A DNA stretch of 9,532 nt from an uncultured Gammaproteobacteria bacterium (GCA_903870185.1 CAIQCE010000100.1:1-9532), one strand, 5' to 3'; counted from the first letter of the stretch, positions 1 to 7,575 are shown. Numbers and translations are program-made. Notes: generated from the letters alone by a model not told the origin.

Positions 1-389
1 TTGACCACTAATAAATGGGATAATTGTAGAATCTCTTTCCAATCTTTCCATTCAGTGAACCCTAAAAATGCATCCATACCAATAATTAAGATGAGGCTTT
101 GATCTTTGGGGATTTCAGTTCGAATAGATCTTAAGGTATCTGTTGTGTAGGAAATGCCTTTTCTATCGATTTCTTGAAGATCGAGTGATAATTCGGGATA
201 TTCAACCAGTGCTAGCTTCAGCATTTCCATTCTTTCCAAAGGGCCCGCTGAAGGCATTTTCCGATGAGGAGGGGTATTGCATGGAATGATTCGAAGCTCC
301 TCGAGCTCTAATTCATGGTAGAGCCTTTTAGCTGTTTCTAAATGACCCTGATGAACAGGGTCGAAGGTTCCACCTAAGATGCCTATCAT
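1..389 (-). CDS. nadD: Nicotinate-nucleotide adenylyltransferase NadD (partial, N-terminal 129 residues)
   Basis: NadD transfers AMP from ATP to nicotinate mononucleotide, giving deamido-NAD in cytoplasmic NAD synthesis. Reading leftward from the ATG at 387-389, the protein opens with MIGILGGTFDPVHQGHL. This is the nucleotidyltransferase signature GGTFDPxHxGH, with the HxGH-type ATP-binding motif at residues 13-16. Further on are a CNTPPHR segment, which matches the family's substrate-binding P-P-H-[RK] stretch, and IGMDAFLGFTEWKDWKEIL, typical of the NadD core. The frame stays open to base 1, so about 80 C-terminal residues lie outside the window (family length is about 210). The start lies one base after the holA stop codon, so translational coupling in the leuS-lptE-holA-nadD operon is likely. 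No strong ribosome binding site is visible, which fits coupling. Confidence 0.95.
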   Translation of the reverse strand, partial: MIGILGGTFDPVHQGHLETAKRLYHELELEELRIIPCNTPPHRKMPSAGPLERMEMLKLALVEYPELSLDLQEIDRKGISYTTDTLRSIRTEIPKDQSLILIIGMDAFLGFTEWKDWKEILQLSHLLVV

Positions 390-390
390 A

Positions 391-1422
391 TTAATCAGTC
401 TCATTGTTAATCATTGGCCAGTCTACTCCCGCCAGCACAAGAGAGACGCGAGATAGTTCCTGCCAAGGACTATCACTTGAGATTCCTTTAATCATCAAAT
501 CAATTTTATTTAAGGATTTTAGTAGAGATTCCAAAGTCTTTAAATTAACTCGACGTAGCGCTATTTCAATCAGTGGTTTTTTTAGATAATTTTGACTATC
601 GAGTATGGCTTTAAATGGTTTTTGGGCATTCGCGAGATGTTTGATTTCAAACAAGAGCCTGAGCTCTTTACTGAGGACCCAGAGTACAAGTGCGGGCTCT
701 ATGCCTTGTTCCTGAAGTTGTTGCAAGACGTGTAGCATTCGGGTTGTATTTCCCTGCAAGGCATAATTGATAAAATCAAAAATAGTGAAACGGGAATTAT
801 CACTGATCGCTCTAATCACTTGCTCAGCATCTATCATGATCGTATCAGGATAAAGTAATTTAAGTTTGATAATCGCCTGATCTGAGGCCAACAAATTTCC
901 CTCAGTTAAGTCAGCAAGTTCTGAAATGGCCGATTCATTGGGCTTGAATCCAGAGGCTTGAAATCGAGATTTTAACCATTCTGAAAATTCACGTGAATTA
1001 AACGGCCATATGGTTATGCAAATTCCTAGGCGATTGATCGCCTGATACCATTTGCTTTGAGTTTGTGCGGAGGTTAATTTTCCTGTTGTGATTAAAAGTA
1101 TTTGTTCAGGGTTTGGGTTCTCTAGGTAGGCCAGTAATGCTTTTCCAGCAGATTGATCAAATTTACTGTCAGGATTTGAGATTTCAATGATTTTTTTCCC
1201 TGAAAATAAATCTTGAGATTGTTTAAGTTCCAATAAGACATTCCAATTGAATCGTGATTCAACTTGAAGCCGGGAATGATCTTCAAATCCAGCTAGTTTA
1301 GCTTTAGCTACAATTTGATCTCGGGATTCTTGTTTAAGTAGCGGTTCATCACCACTAATGAGATAGACGGGCTCCAGAGTATTTTTTAAATGAGCCCCCA
1401 ATTGATTGAATTTGAGCTGCAT
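391..1422 (-). CDS. holA: DNA polymerase III subunit delta HolA
   Basis: The delta subunit of the polymerase III clamp loader opens the beta sliding clamp so that it can be placed on primed DNA. The product has 343 residues, the same length as the E. coli protein. The N-terminal stretch PVYLISGDEPLLKQESRDQI (about residues 18-37) is the characteristic opening of the delta domain, an AAA+-like fold without a functional P-loop. The central segment around RFTIFDFINYALQGNT and the later VLWVLSKELRLLFEIKHL match the helical domains II and III of the family. The C-terminal part forms the collar helices. The ATG is preceded by a modest GAGAAG about 8 nt upstream, lying inside the end of lptE. The gene begins 2 nt after the lptE stop and ends 1 nt before nadD, so it depends on the operon promoter upstream of leuS. 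Confidence 0.95.
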   Translation of the reverse strand: MQLKFNQLGAHLKNTLEPVYLISGDEPLLKQESRDQIVAKAKLAGFEDHSRLQVESRFNWNVLLELKQSQDLFSGKKIIEISNPDSKFDQSAGKALLAYLENPNPEQILLITTGKLTSAQTQSKWYQAINRLGICITIWPFNSREFSEWLKSRFQASGFKPNESAISELADLTEGNLLASDQAIIKLKLLYPDTIMIDAEQVIRAISDNSRFTIFDFINYALQGNTTRMLHVLQQLQEQGIEPALVLWVLSKELRLLFEIKHLANAQKPFKAILDSQNYLKKPLIEIALRRVNLKTLESLLKSLNKIDLMIKGISSDSPWQELSRVSLVLAGVDWPMINNETD

Positions 1423-1424
1423 GT

Positions 1425-1946
1425 TTAAGGCTTCTCTAATTTTGCCAATGTCTGTTGATTCGATAGTCGATCGAGAATTTGACTAATTAATATCCGCTCT
1501 AGTTGTGGTTTTACAAATTCTCCAGAGTATGAAGTATAAATCTGCTGAGAATTGAGTAAGATAATTCGACTGGTTGATAAATGGGTTGTGGGAACAAGAA
1601 CAGTCCCTTTGGAGGATTTTAATTCCATATCCAAGCCTAAGATATAATTGATCGCAATAGCTTGACTTAAGTCGGTTAGAGGAGGGGTGTCATTCGTAAA
1701 ACTTAGGTTTCGAATTTCAAGATAATAATGCGCTTTGGTTTTATCAGTCATTAAATCAAAATCAAGGGCTTTTAAGGTGTGGCTAAGTTGACTCCTGAAA
1801 TTGCTGTATGAATTGGGTGTTTCCAAATAAAGATTGTGTAATTGGGGTGGAAAATCGGCTGAAGATCGTGTGTGAAATGCGCAGGCCGATAGAAGCAAAC
1901 AGCTAAAAGAAGCTAGTAAACATAATATGAATTTTTTAAATTTCAA
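1425..1946 (-). CDS. lptE: LPS-assembly lipoprotein LptE (TTG start)
   Basis: LptE is the outer-membrane lipoprotein that plugs the LptD barrel and helps insert lipopolysaccharide in the outer leaflet. The 173-residue product has a lipoprotein signal peptide: basic MKFKK, a hydrophobic stretch, then the lipobox LSAC with the lipidated cysteine at residue 22. The mature part has the low-conservation LptE pattern, including LHNLYLETPNSYSNFRSQL near its start and IAINYILGLDMEL centrally. Identification rests on the signal, the length and the position between leuS and holA, where lptE usually lies. The first codon is TTG rather than ATG. It is chosen because AAGGA lies 6 nt upstream and no ATG or GTG in this frame would keep the signal peptide. 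The lipoprotein is a likely substrate of the Lnt encoded at 6073-7566. Confidence 0.88.
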   Translation of the reverse strand: MKFKKFILCLLASFSCLLLSACAFHTRSSADFPPQLHNLYLETPNSYSNFRSQLSHTLKALDFDLMTDKTKAHYYLEIRNLSFTNDTPPLTDLSQAIAINYILGLDMELKSSKGTVLVPTTHLSTSRIILLNSQQIYTSYSGEFVKPQLERILISQILDRLSNQQTLAKLEKP

Positions 1947-1952
1947 AAGTAT

Positions 1953-1958
1953 TCCTTA
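1953..1958 (-). promoter_or_regulatory. Ribosome binding site deciding the lptE TTG start, fused to the leuS stop
   Basis: On the minus strand the sequence TAAGGA overlaps the leuS TAA stop and stands 6 nt before the TTG at 1946-1944. The purine run and spacing support TTG as the lptE initiator and suggest that terminating leuS ribosomes help initiation. Confidence 0.6.
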
Positions 1959-4415
1959 AATCACAATATTTACTAATTTTTGAGGCACAATTATTATTTT
2001 TTTGATGGTGTTATCGGCAATTTGTGAGCGAATTTTTTCATGATTTAGCACTTCAGTTTTGATTGCATCTTCATTGGCATCATGAGGTAAAGCAAGTTTT
2101 GCTCTCAGTTTTCCATTGACTTGAATAATATATTCAATTTCTTGAGTTTGAAGGGCATTTACATCGATAATAGGCCACTTTGCTTCAGCAATATTTTCCC
2201 CAAATTTAAGCTCAATCCAAAGCCGATGACAAATATGAGGCGTGATTGGAGCTAGTACTCGAAGTAATATGCTCATCGACTCACCCAGTATGTATTTAGC
2301 GCTAGGTGTGTCGAGATCTAATTTTGAAATCAAATTAAATAGCTTCATGCTCGAAGAAACAACTGTATTAAATTGATTTCGATCCATATCTAGATGGATT
2401 TGTTTAAGGATTTTATAAATTTCGCGCCGAAACTTTGATTCTTCTGGATTAAGGGCTCTATCTTTAATATCTATACTATCTGAAAAAGAAGGATGAATTT
2501 TATTTTCAATAGAATGTGAAAAAGTCCAAAGTTTCTTTAAAAATCGATAAGCACCTTCAACGCCACTGTCAGACCATTCTAAAGATTGTTCAGGTGGGGC
2601 TGCAAATAAGATAAACAATCGAGCAGTATCAGCGCCATAACGATCGATTAAAATTTTGGGGGCAACTGTATTGCCTTTAGATTTCGACATCTTGCTGCCG
2701 TCTTTTAAAACCATGCCCTGGGTCAGTAATCGCTTAAAGGGTTCGTCACTATTCAGAAGTCCTTCATCTCTCAAAAGTTTATGCATGAAGCGTGAATATA
2801 AAAGATGGAGAATGGCATGCTCTATTCCACCGATATATTGATCAACAGGAGTCCAATACTGAGCCCTGGGATCCAGCATGGCATTGTGTTGATCGTAACA
2901 AGCATAGCGAGCGTAATACCACGAGGACTCAACAAAAGTGTCCATCGTATCCGTTTCACGTTGAGCATCTTTTCCACATTGTGGGCAAGTGGTATTACAG
3001 AATTCTTCATTGCTTTTAAGCGGAGAGCCATGACCAGTTGGGATAATATTTTCGGGTAGAATCACTGGTAAATCTGCTTCTGGAACGGGAACAGTTCCAC
3101 ACGTTTCACAATTAATGATAGGGATTGGAGCTCCCCAGTATCTTTGGCGAGAAATGCCCCAGTCACGTAATCGGTATTTCACAACTGGTTTTGCTAATCC
3201 AGCTTCAATCATTGCATCTGAAATAATCTTGTGAGCTTCTACAGAATTGATGCCATTATAATCCAGTGAGTTAATGAGTTTTCCAGTGCCAGTATAAGCG
3301 GCTTTTGAATAATCCCATTCATCATTCTCAGTTTCAATTACAGGTTTAATTGGAAGCGTATATTTAATCGAAAATTCATGGTCGCGTGGGTCATGAGCTG
3401 GCACTGCCATCACCGCTCCTGATCCGTATTCCATCAAAACAAAATTGCTGATCCAAATCGGTAACAGCTCTTGAGTGAGTGGATGAATCGCAAAAAACGG
3501 AGTTTTGATGCCCAATTTTTCAGTCGTTGCTTGATCAGCTTCCGCGACTTTGAGATGCTTATTTTCTTCTAAAAATTCTGCAATCTTCGAATCTTTTGCT
3601 GAAGCTTTGAGCACAAGTGGATGCTCTGGCGCAATTGCTAAATAACAGACTCCCATCATTGTATCAGGGCGAGTGGTAAATATTGTCAGAGACTCATTTT
3701 CATTTTGAATTTTAAATTGAATTTCGAGCCCAGTTGAGCGGCCAATCCAATTGCGTTGCATAGTTGTGACTTGCTCAGGCCATTCCTTGAGCTGATCGAG
3801 AGAATCTAGAAGTTCGTCAGCGTAATCAGTGATTTTAAAAAACCATTGAGAAATTTCTCGACGTTCGACTAAGGCATTGGATCGCCAACCTCGTCCATCG
3901 ATCACCTGTTCATTAGCCAGCACGGTTTGATCCACGGGATCCCAATTGACCGCTGCATTTTTTTTATAGACTAAACCTTTTTTTAATAAGCGAGTGAATA
4001 GCCATTGCCCCCAGCGATAGTATTCAGGATCACAGGTCGCGATCTCGCGTTTCCAATCAATCGCAAATCCAAGACGTTTTAACTGATCCCGCATATTATC
4101 AATGTTTTTATAGGTCCATTCGGCGGGAGGTAGCTTGCGTTCTATTGCTGCATTCTCAGCGGGCAAACCAAAAGCATCCCAGCCCATCGGTTGAAGTACA
4201 TTCTTACCTAGCATGCGTTGATATCGGCTGATGGCATCCGCAATGCCGTAATTCCTGACGTGCCCCATGTGCAAATCCCCACTGGGGTAGGGTAGCATGG
4301 CGAGGCAGAAGTATTTTTCTTTGTTTAGGTCTTCTCGAGCCTCAAATGTGGCGTGGTTAGTCCAATAGTCTTGTGCAGTCGCTTCTATTTCAGCGGGATT
4401 GTATTCCAGTTTCAT
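1956..4415 (-). CDS. leuS: Leucyl-tRNA synthetase LeuS
   Basis: LeuS charges tRNA-Leu with leucine in the cytoplasm and hydrolyses mischarged products in an inserted editing domain. The 819-residue product is a complete class Ia synthetase, somewhat shorter than the 860-residue E. coli enzyme. The HIGH-type ATP motif is HMGH at residues 49-52, and KMSKS is at 575-579. The CP1 editing domain (about 220-420) shows the threonine-rich TTRPDT at 247-252 and AVPAHDPRD at 337-345; its terminal Asp is the residue family members use to hold the substrate amino group. Cysteines C436, C439, C477 and C480 form a probable zinc knuckle. The C-terminal third holds the helical anticodon-binding domain, ending in a small C-terminal domain (IIQVNGKLRAKL onward). 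It is the first gene of the operon. A weak GGAA about 11 nt upstream of the ATG may serve as ribosome binding site. Confidence 0.98.
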   Translation of the reverse strand: MKLEYNPAEIEATAQDYWTNHATFEAREDLNKEKYFCLAMLPYPSGDLHMGHVRNYGIADAISRYQRMLGKNVLQPMGWDAFGLPAENAAIERKLPPAEWTYKNIDNMRDQLKRLGFAIDWKREIATCDPEYYRWGQWLFTRLLKKGLVYKKNAAVNWDPVDQTVLANEQVIDGRGWRSNALVERREISQWFFKITDYADELLDSLDQLKEWPEQVTTMQRNWIGRSTGLEIQFKIQNENESLTIFTTRPDTMMGVCYLAIAPEHPLVLKASAKDSKIAEFLEENKHLKVAEADQATTEKLGIKTPFFAIHPLTQELLPIWISNFVLMEYGSGAVMAVPAHDPRDHEFSIKYTLPIKPVIETENDEWDYSKAAYTGTGKLINSLDYNGINSVEAHKIISDAMIEAGLAKPVVKYRLRDWGISRQRYWGAPIPIINCETCGTVPVPEADLPVILPENIIPTGHGSPLKSNEEFCNTTCPQCGKDAQRETDTMDTFVESSWYYARYACYDQHNAMLDPRAQYWTPVDQYIGGIEHAILHLLYSRFMHKLLRDEGLLNSDEPFKRLLTQGMVLKDGSKMSKSKGNTVAPKILIDRYGADTARLFILFAAPPEQSLEWSDSGVEGAYRFLKKLWTFSHSIENKIHPSFSDSIDIKDRALNPEESKFRREIYKILKQIHLDMDRNQFNTVVSSSMKLFNLISKLDLDTPSAKYILGESMSILLRVLAPITPHICHRLWIELKFGENIAEAKWPIIDVNALQTQEIEYIIQVNGKLRAKLALPHDANEDAIKTEVLNHEKIRSQIADNTIKKIIIVPQKLVNIVI

Positions 4416-4448
4416 ACAGGTATTCCAAGGCCTTTATTCAAACCGATA

Positions 4449-4476
4449 AGGATACCCTAGTAGTGAAAATGTGCAA
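4449..4476 (-). promoter_or_regulatory. Putative sigma70-type promoter of the leuS-lptE-holA-nadD operon
   Basis: Read on the minus strand, TTGCAC (4476-4471) is followed after 16 nt by TATCCT (4454-4449), each matching 4 of 6 consensus bases. It would give a leader of roughly 25-30 nt before leuS. This is prediction by eye only. Confidence 0.4.
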
Positions 4477-4478
4477 GT

Positions 4479-4507
4479 TTGCCTCTTAGAGGAGATCAGT
4501 TTAAAAT
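4479..4507 (+). promoter_or_regulatory. Putative sigma70-type promoter of the TraI-like gene
   Basis: TTGCCT (4479-4484, 4 of 6 matches) and TAAAAT (4502-4507, 5 of 6) are separated by 17 nt, the optimal spacing. The -10 lies about 31 nt before the start codon. The spacer includes most of the inverted repeat CCTCT-T-AGAGG (4482-4492), a possible operator. The -35 hexamer is only 2 bp from the oppositely directed -35 of leuS. Confidence 0.45.
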
Positions 4508-4538
4508 GGAGAAATTTGGATTCAGGAAGAAATGAGCT

Positions 4539-5843
4539 ATGTTCAGCAAAAAACCTACGGACACTCGTCAGTCAAATGGGGTAACAGAGAAAGCTAAACC
4601 CAAAGTTTATTCCTATAAAACGGGTCATCGGCTCCCTGTATTAACAGCTGAAGAGCTTCTGACAGGGAAAAAACGCCAGTGGTTATTGGAGCAAGTCCGT
4701 CAATTAAGTCATCTTGAACCTGATTATTATTCCGCTTTCTATGAAGAATTGATTAATTCATATGCTGAATTTGTTCAGGTAATTCCAATTAATTCAACAG
4801 GTTATATGGGAAGCCTCTTGAATGAAAGCTTGGCTTTAGCTTTTACTAGTCTCTATCATTTCATTCACCCCAATCAAGATGTCACTATTAAGAAGGCAGC
4901 ACCAAACCCCTTGTTATTATTCGCGATTTTTAGTGCGGGTTTATTAGTCAATGTTTCCCGGGTGATGACTAATCAGCGGGTCATATTGTGTACCGAAGAT
5001 GGGAATTTTGTAGAGCAGTGGTCCCCCTTAAATGGTCCAATATCAAAGGCTAGGAGTGAACACTATAAGATTCGCTTTGTTCACGATGCTTATGCAGGTG
5101 TTCAATATTCATTGAATGTCTTATTGGCTCGACAATTATTGCCTGCTCAAGCCTTCGATTGGTTGCAGAGTGATGAATTGATTTTTTGTGAATGGCTTAA
5201 TGCCCTTCGTAACAATCAAAATCTGGATGGTCGAGTTTCGTGTGCTTTAGAGGCCAGCAAAGAAATTAGACAAAATGAGGGTATGCTAGCTGAATTCCAT
5301 CAAGAAGGATTTGGGGTCGAGCAGTATGCTTGTCCTGAAACGCAAGATGCAGAAGCCTTCTATCAATGGTTGACGAATGGTATAGAAACCAAGCAAATAA
5401 AAGTGAATTCTGTTGACTCAGGTGTGCAAATAGTCGCAGGCGGAGTCTTTATCGATCAGAGAATTTTTAAAGATTTTAGTGAAGTTTATAATTCTCCTTT
5501 CCCTTCGGCCGTTGTGCTAACTAAATTTTGCAATATGATGGGGATTGTGAGCAAGGGTGCTGGGGATTTTCGTTATCAACAATATTTCTCAGTTCAGCCG
5601 GAAGAAAAATCTCATCGTGCTGCAGGTGGTGCTTTAGGTCTTATGAGTGCTACTCATAGTAGCGCTAATAAACAAGCTCAAATGAAGAGTGGTTTGGTGG
5701 TGTCCGATAGCAAATTAATTTTTAAGAATGGAATTATTCCGAGTGTTTCACAGTATCTAAAATCCAGTGAGTCTATTAAGGCAGAGCTACCTAAGCTCTT
5801 GCAGGTGGCGGCTGATCTGATGGCTGGTTTTAAGTCACATTAA
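4539..5843 (+). CDS. TraI-like protein (TraI_2 HD-type domain plus TraI C-terminal domain), apparently degenerate
   Basis: The 434-residue product follows the layout of the TraI/MobH proteins of conjugative elements, recognised from memory of the family. Residues about 30-225 resemble the TraI_2 domain: PVLTAEELL, then FVQVIPINSTGYMGSLLNES (78-97), a W-x-P-L-N-G-P segment at 161-167, and LLPAQAFDWLQSDELIFCEW. Residues about 272-345 resemble the TraI C-terminal domain: AFYQWLTNGIETKQIKVN ... VQIVAGGVFIDQRIFKDF. Where relatives carry HHxGxGGLLxH and later HDxGK, this protein has TGYMGSLLNE (87-96) and VNVSR (137-141), so the HD metal ligands appear lost. Catalysis is therefore doubtful, and a binding or regulatory role is only a guess. 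Relaxase-length TraI proteins are longer (roughly 700 residues). The ATG at 4539 follows AGGAAGA (4524-4530). The gene lies alone between lnt and leuS, opposite in strand to both, with no other transfer genes nearby. No signal peptide or membrane segment is evident. Confidence 0.7.
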   Translation: MFSKKPTDTRQSNGVTEKAKPKVYSYKTGHRLPVLTAEELLTGKKRQWLLEQVRQLSHLEPDYYSAFYEELINSYAEFVQVIPINSTGYMGSLLNESLALAFTSLYHFIHPNQDVTIKKAAPNPLLLFAIFSAGLLVNVSRVMTNQRVILCTEDGNFVEQWSPLNGPISKARSEHYKIRFVHDAYAGVQYSLNVLLARQLLPAQAFDWLQSDELIFCEWLNALRNNQNLDGRVSCALEASKEIRQNEGMLAEFHQEGFGVEQYACPETQDAEAFYQWLTNGIETKQIKVNSVDSGVQIVAGGVFIDQRIFKDFSEVYNSPFPSAVVLTKFCNMMGIVSKGAGDFRYQQYFSVQPEEKSHRAAGGALGLMSATHSSANKQAQMKSGLVVSDSKLIFKNGIIPSVSQYLKSSESIKAELPKLLQVAADLMAGFKSH

Positions 5844-5870
5844 GTTATAATGATGTGTTAGGGTTGCATG

Positions 5871-5900
5871 CCGTCGTCCCACGCTTGACACGGGATCCAG
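5871..5900. repeat. Dispersed-repeat-like imperfect palindrome (TCCC...GGGATCCAG type)
   Basis: The segment CGTCCCACGCTTGACACGGG and the following ATCCAG resemble a palindromic intergenic repeat common in many proteobacterial genomes, usually seen as TCCCGCGCTTGACGCGGGA. Here both GCG arms carry a G-to-A change, leaving two A-C mismatches in the stem. It lies 27 bp past the stop of the TraI-like gene. Only one copy is in this window, so repeat status is inferred from resemblance. Confidence 0.4.
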
Positions 5901-5923
5901 ATGAGATCCAAAAAGCACAGGTT

Positions 5924-5992
5924 GTTGGGCTTGCCCTGCGTGAAGTTTATCTTGAAGTTTTACATGAGTGCTATTGCAGGGCTTAGCCCAAC
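5924..5992. repeat. REP-like inverted-repeat pair (GTTGGGC...GCCCAAC)
   Basis: The left arm GTTGGGCTTGCCCTGC (5924-5939) and right arm GCAGGGCTTAGCCCAAC (5976-5992) are inverted copies of each other, differing by one small substitution/indel in the centre, with a 36-nt loop between them. Each arm is itself a small hairpin (GGGC-TT-GCCC and GGGCT-T-AGCCC). The right arm continues as CTAC, giving the GTAGGTTGGGCT...GCCCAAC form of REP elements mobilised by REP-associated tyrosine transposases in many bacteria. The element sits between convergent genes and could also help terminate transcription from both sides, although no T-run follows. Confidence 0.5.
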
Positions 5993-6072
5993 CTACATGA
6001 TTATATAAGGAGCCATTTTCCCTTCATGAGGTACTGCTGCTGGTGATGATGCAAGTCTACGGTGTCGCATAT

Positions 6073-7566
6073 TTATTTCCTCTTAAAGAGTAGCCTGGAT
6101 TGTTTGCTGATAATACTATAACCCAACATCAGAAAAATCAAAATAAACACAGGACCATAACCCCATCGAATTAAAAAAGTATTTTGAGATTGAGGGTAGA
6201 TTGTGGCGGAGGCCACTCCCCTAACGTCCATTGGTATCTCGGAAATAATTTTTCCATCGGGTGAAATTACAGCGCTGATTCCGCTATTGGTGCTGAATAA
6301 TAAAAATCGGTGTGATTCCAGTGCCCGCATTTGAGCGATTTCTAAATGTTGTGCCGATGCTGTTGAATCTCCAAACCAACTATCATCACTGATCACCACA
6401 ATGGCATCTGAATTTTTAACTGAAGATAAAAATAATTGTGGGTAGGCAATTTCATAGCAGATAAAAGCACTGATTTTCATGCCTTGAGCTTTTAAATAGG
6501 GTTGTCGATCAGGCCCTGGTGTTTGATCAGACATTGGGATTTTAAGATAATCAAACAGAAATCCGATTAAAGGTTTAAATGGATAATATTCACCAAAAGG
6601 CAGTAGGTGTCGTTTTAAATAAAGACCTTTTGCATCACCTATTGCCATCATTCCATTATAAAAATTCTGATCTCGACGAATCGGAATTCCTGCAATAATC
6701 GCGAGTTGATGAGCCACGGCATATTGTTTCATGGCGATTAAATAATCGGGAATTTGCTCGGGTAGGGCCGGCATTGCAGCCTCTGGCCAAATTAATAATG
6801 AATGATTCGGTTGTTGAAGAGTCAGATCTTCATAGATCTTTAAGGTATTAAGGGTTTCTATCGGGTCCCATTTAAGCGACTGAGGTATATTGCCCTGCAA
6901 TAGATGGACTTCTGCGGGATGAGTTTTTTGAATTTCAGGTTGAGGTAAAATTAAGGGAATGATCCAGAGTGAAATACCTAACAAAATTGCGCTTATTTTT
7001 TCTTTTTTAGTGCCTAAAAGAATTAAGACCAAAGCACCATTACAGAGTGCCACTAAAAGTGAGATTCCATAAACACCAATATAGGGAGCATAGGATTGGA
7101 ATATTGCTCCAACCTGAGTGTAACCCAGATACAGCCAAGGAACTCCAGTTAAAACCCAAGAACGTAACCATTCAGCAATCACCCAGGATGTAGGAAAGAC
7201 AAATAGGCATAATGAACTCAGTGGATTTTGAAGTCGCTGAATCATTAAGGCCATTCCCGCAGGGTACAAAGAGAGCACTAATACGATTAAGGCGGTAATT
7301 AATAGGCTAATACTAACAGGAGCATTGCCATATGTATGAGCACTGATATACAGCCACCAGCCACCCGCTCCAAAGAACCCCACCCCCATCAATAATCCAT
7401 TTAGGAAAGCTTGTTTTAGGTTGCGGTTAAGGCAGCTAACTAAAAATAGCGCAGGTGCCATAAAGGCTAAATAATGTTGTCTAAATGGAGCAAAGGCTAA
7501 TATGAGTAAGATGCCAGAAAATAATGCTAGCACACTCTGTAATCGATTTTTTTTCGAATGAATCAT
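6073..7566 (-). CDS. lnt: Apolipoprotein N-acyltransferase Lnt
   Basis: Lnt, in the inner membrane, adds the third acyl chain to the N-terminal cysteine of lipoproteins, allowing outer-membrane sorting of proteins such as LptE. With the start chosen here the product has 497 residues (E. coli 512). The N-terminal ~200 residues are a run of hydrophobic membrane segments including GWWLYISAHTYG and EWLRSWVLTGVPWLYLGY. The rest is a nitrilase-type domain with the catalytic triad Glu262 (IWPEAAMP), Lys318 (YLKRHLLPFGEYYPF, which also holds the second conserved Glu) and Cys370 (ICYEIAYP). SDDSWFGDS and a last membrane helix near the C-terminus also fit. The ATG at 7566 is preferred because GAGGGG lies 9 nt upstream. 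An ATG 36 bases earlier (7602) lacks such a site and adds only a polar extension. The TraI-like gene and its flanks separate lnt from leuS, with which it is usually collinear. Confidence 0.96.
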   Translation of the reverse strand: MIHSKKNRLQSVLALFSGILLILAFAPFRQHYLAFMAPALFLVSCLNRNLKQAFLNGLLMGVGFFGAGGWWLYISAHTYGNAPVSISLLITALIVLVLSLYPAGMALMIQRLQNPLSSLCLFVFPTSWVIAEWLRSWVLTGVPWLYLGYTQVGAIFQSYAPYIGVYGISLLVALCNGALVLILLGTKKEKISAILLGISLWIIPLILPQPEIQKTHPAEVHLLQGNIPQSLKWDPIETLNTLKIYEDLTLQQPNHSLLIWPEAAMPALPEQIPDYLIAMKQYAVAHQLAIIAGIPIRRDQNFYNGMMAIGDAKGLYLKRHLLPFGEYYPFKPLIGFLFDYLKIPMSDQTPGPDRQPYLKAQGMKISAFICYEIAYPQLFLSSVKNSDAIVVISDDSWFGDSTASAQHLEIAQMRALESHRFLLFSTNSGISAVISPDGKIISEIPMDVRGVASATIYPQSQNTFLIRWGYGPVFILIFLMLGYSIISKQSRLLFKRK

Positions 7567-7575
7567 TCTAATGTT

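Noticed and set aside
404..589. 61-codon plus-strand open frame
   Set aside because: It lies entirely inside holA on the other strand, has no ribosome binding site and no recognisable motif; a shadow of holA.
2656..3059. Several overlapping short open frames on both strands
   Set aside because: All are antisense or out-of-frame readings of the conserved leuS catalytic region; none has protein-like composition or initiation signals.
6031..6050. Short CTG/GAT triplet run (ctgctgctggtgatgatg)
   Set aside because: Only a few imperfect triplets outside any convincing reading frame; too short to count as a repeat array.
4539..6072. The TraI-like gene plus repeats as a complete integrative or conjugative element
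   Set aside because: No integrase, relaxase catalytic motif, mating-pair genes or flanking direct repeats were seen; one gene and palindromes do not define an element.
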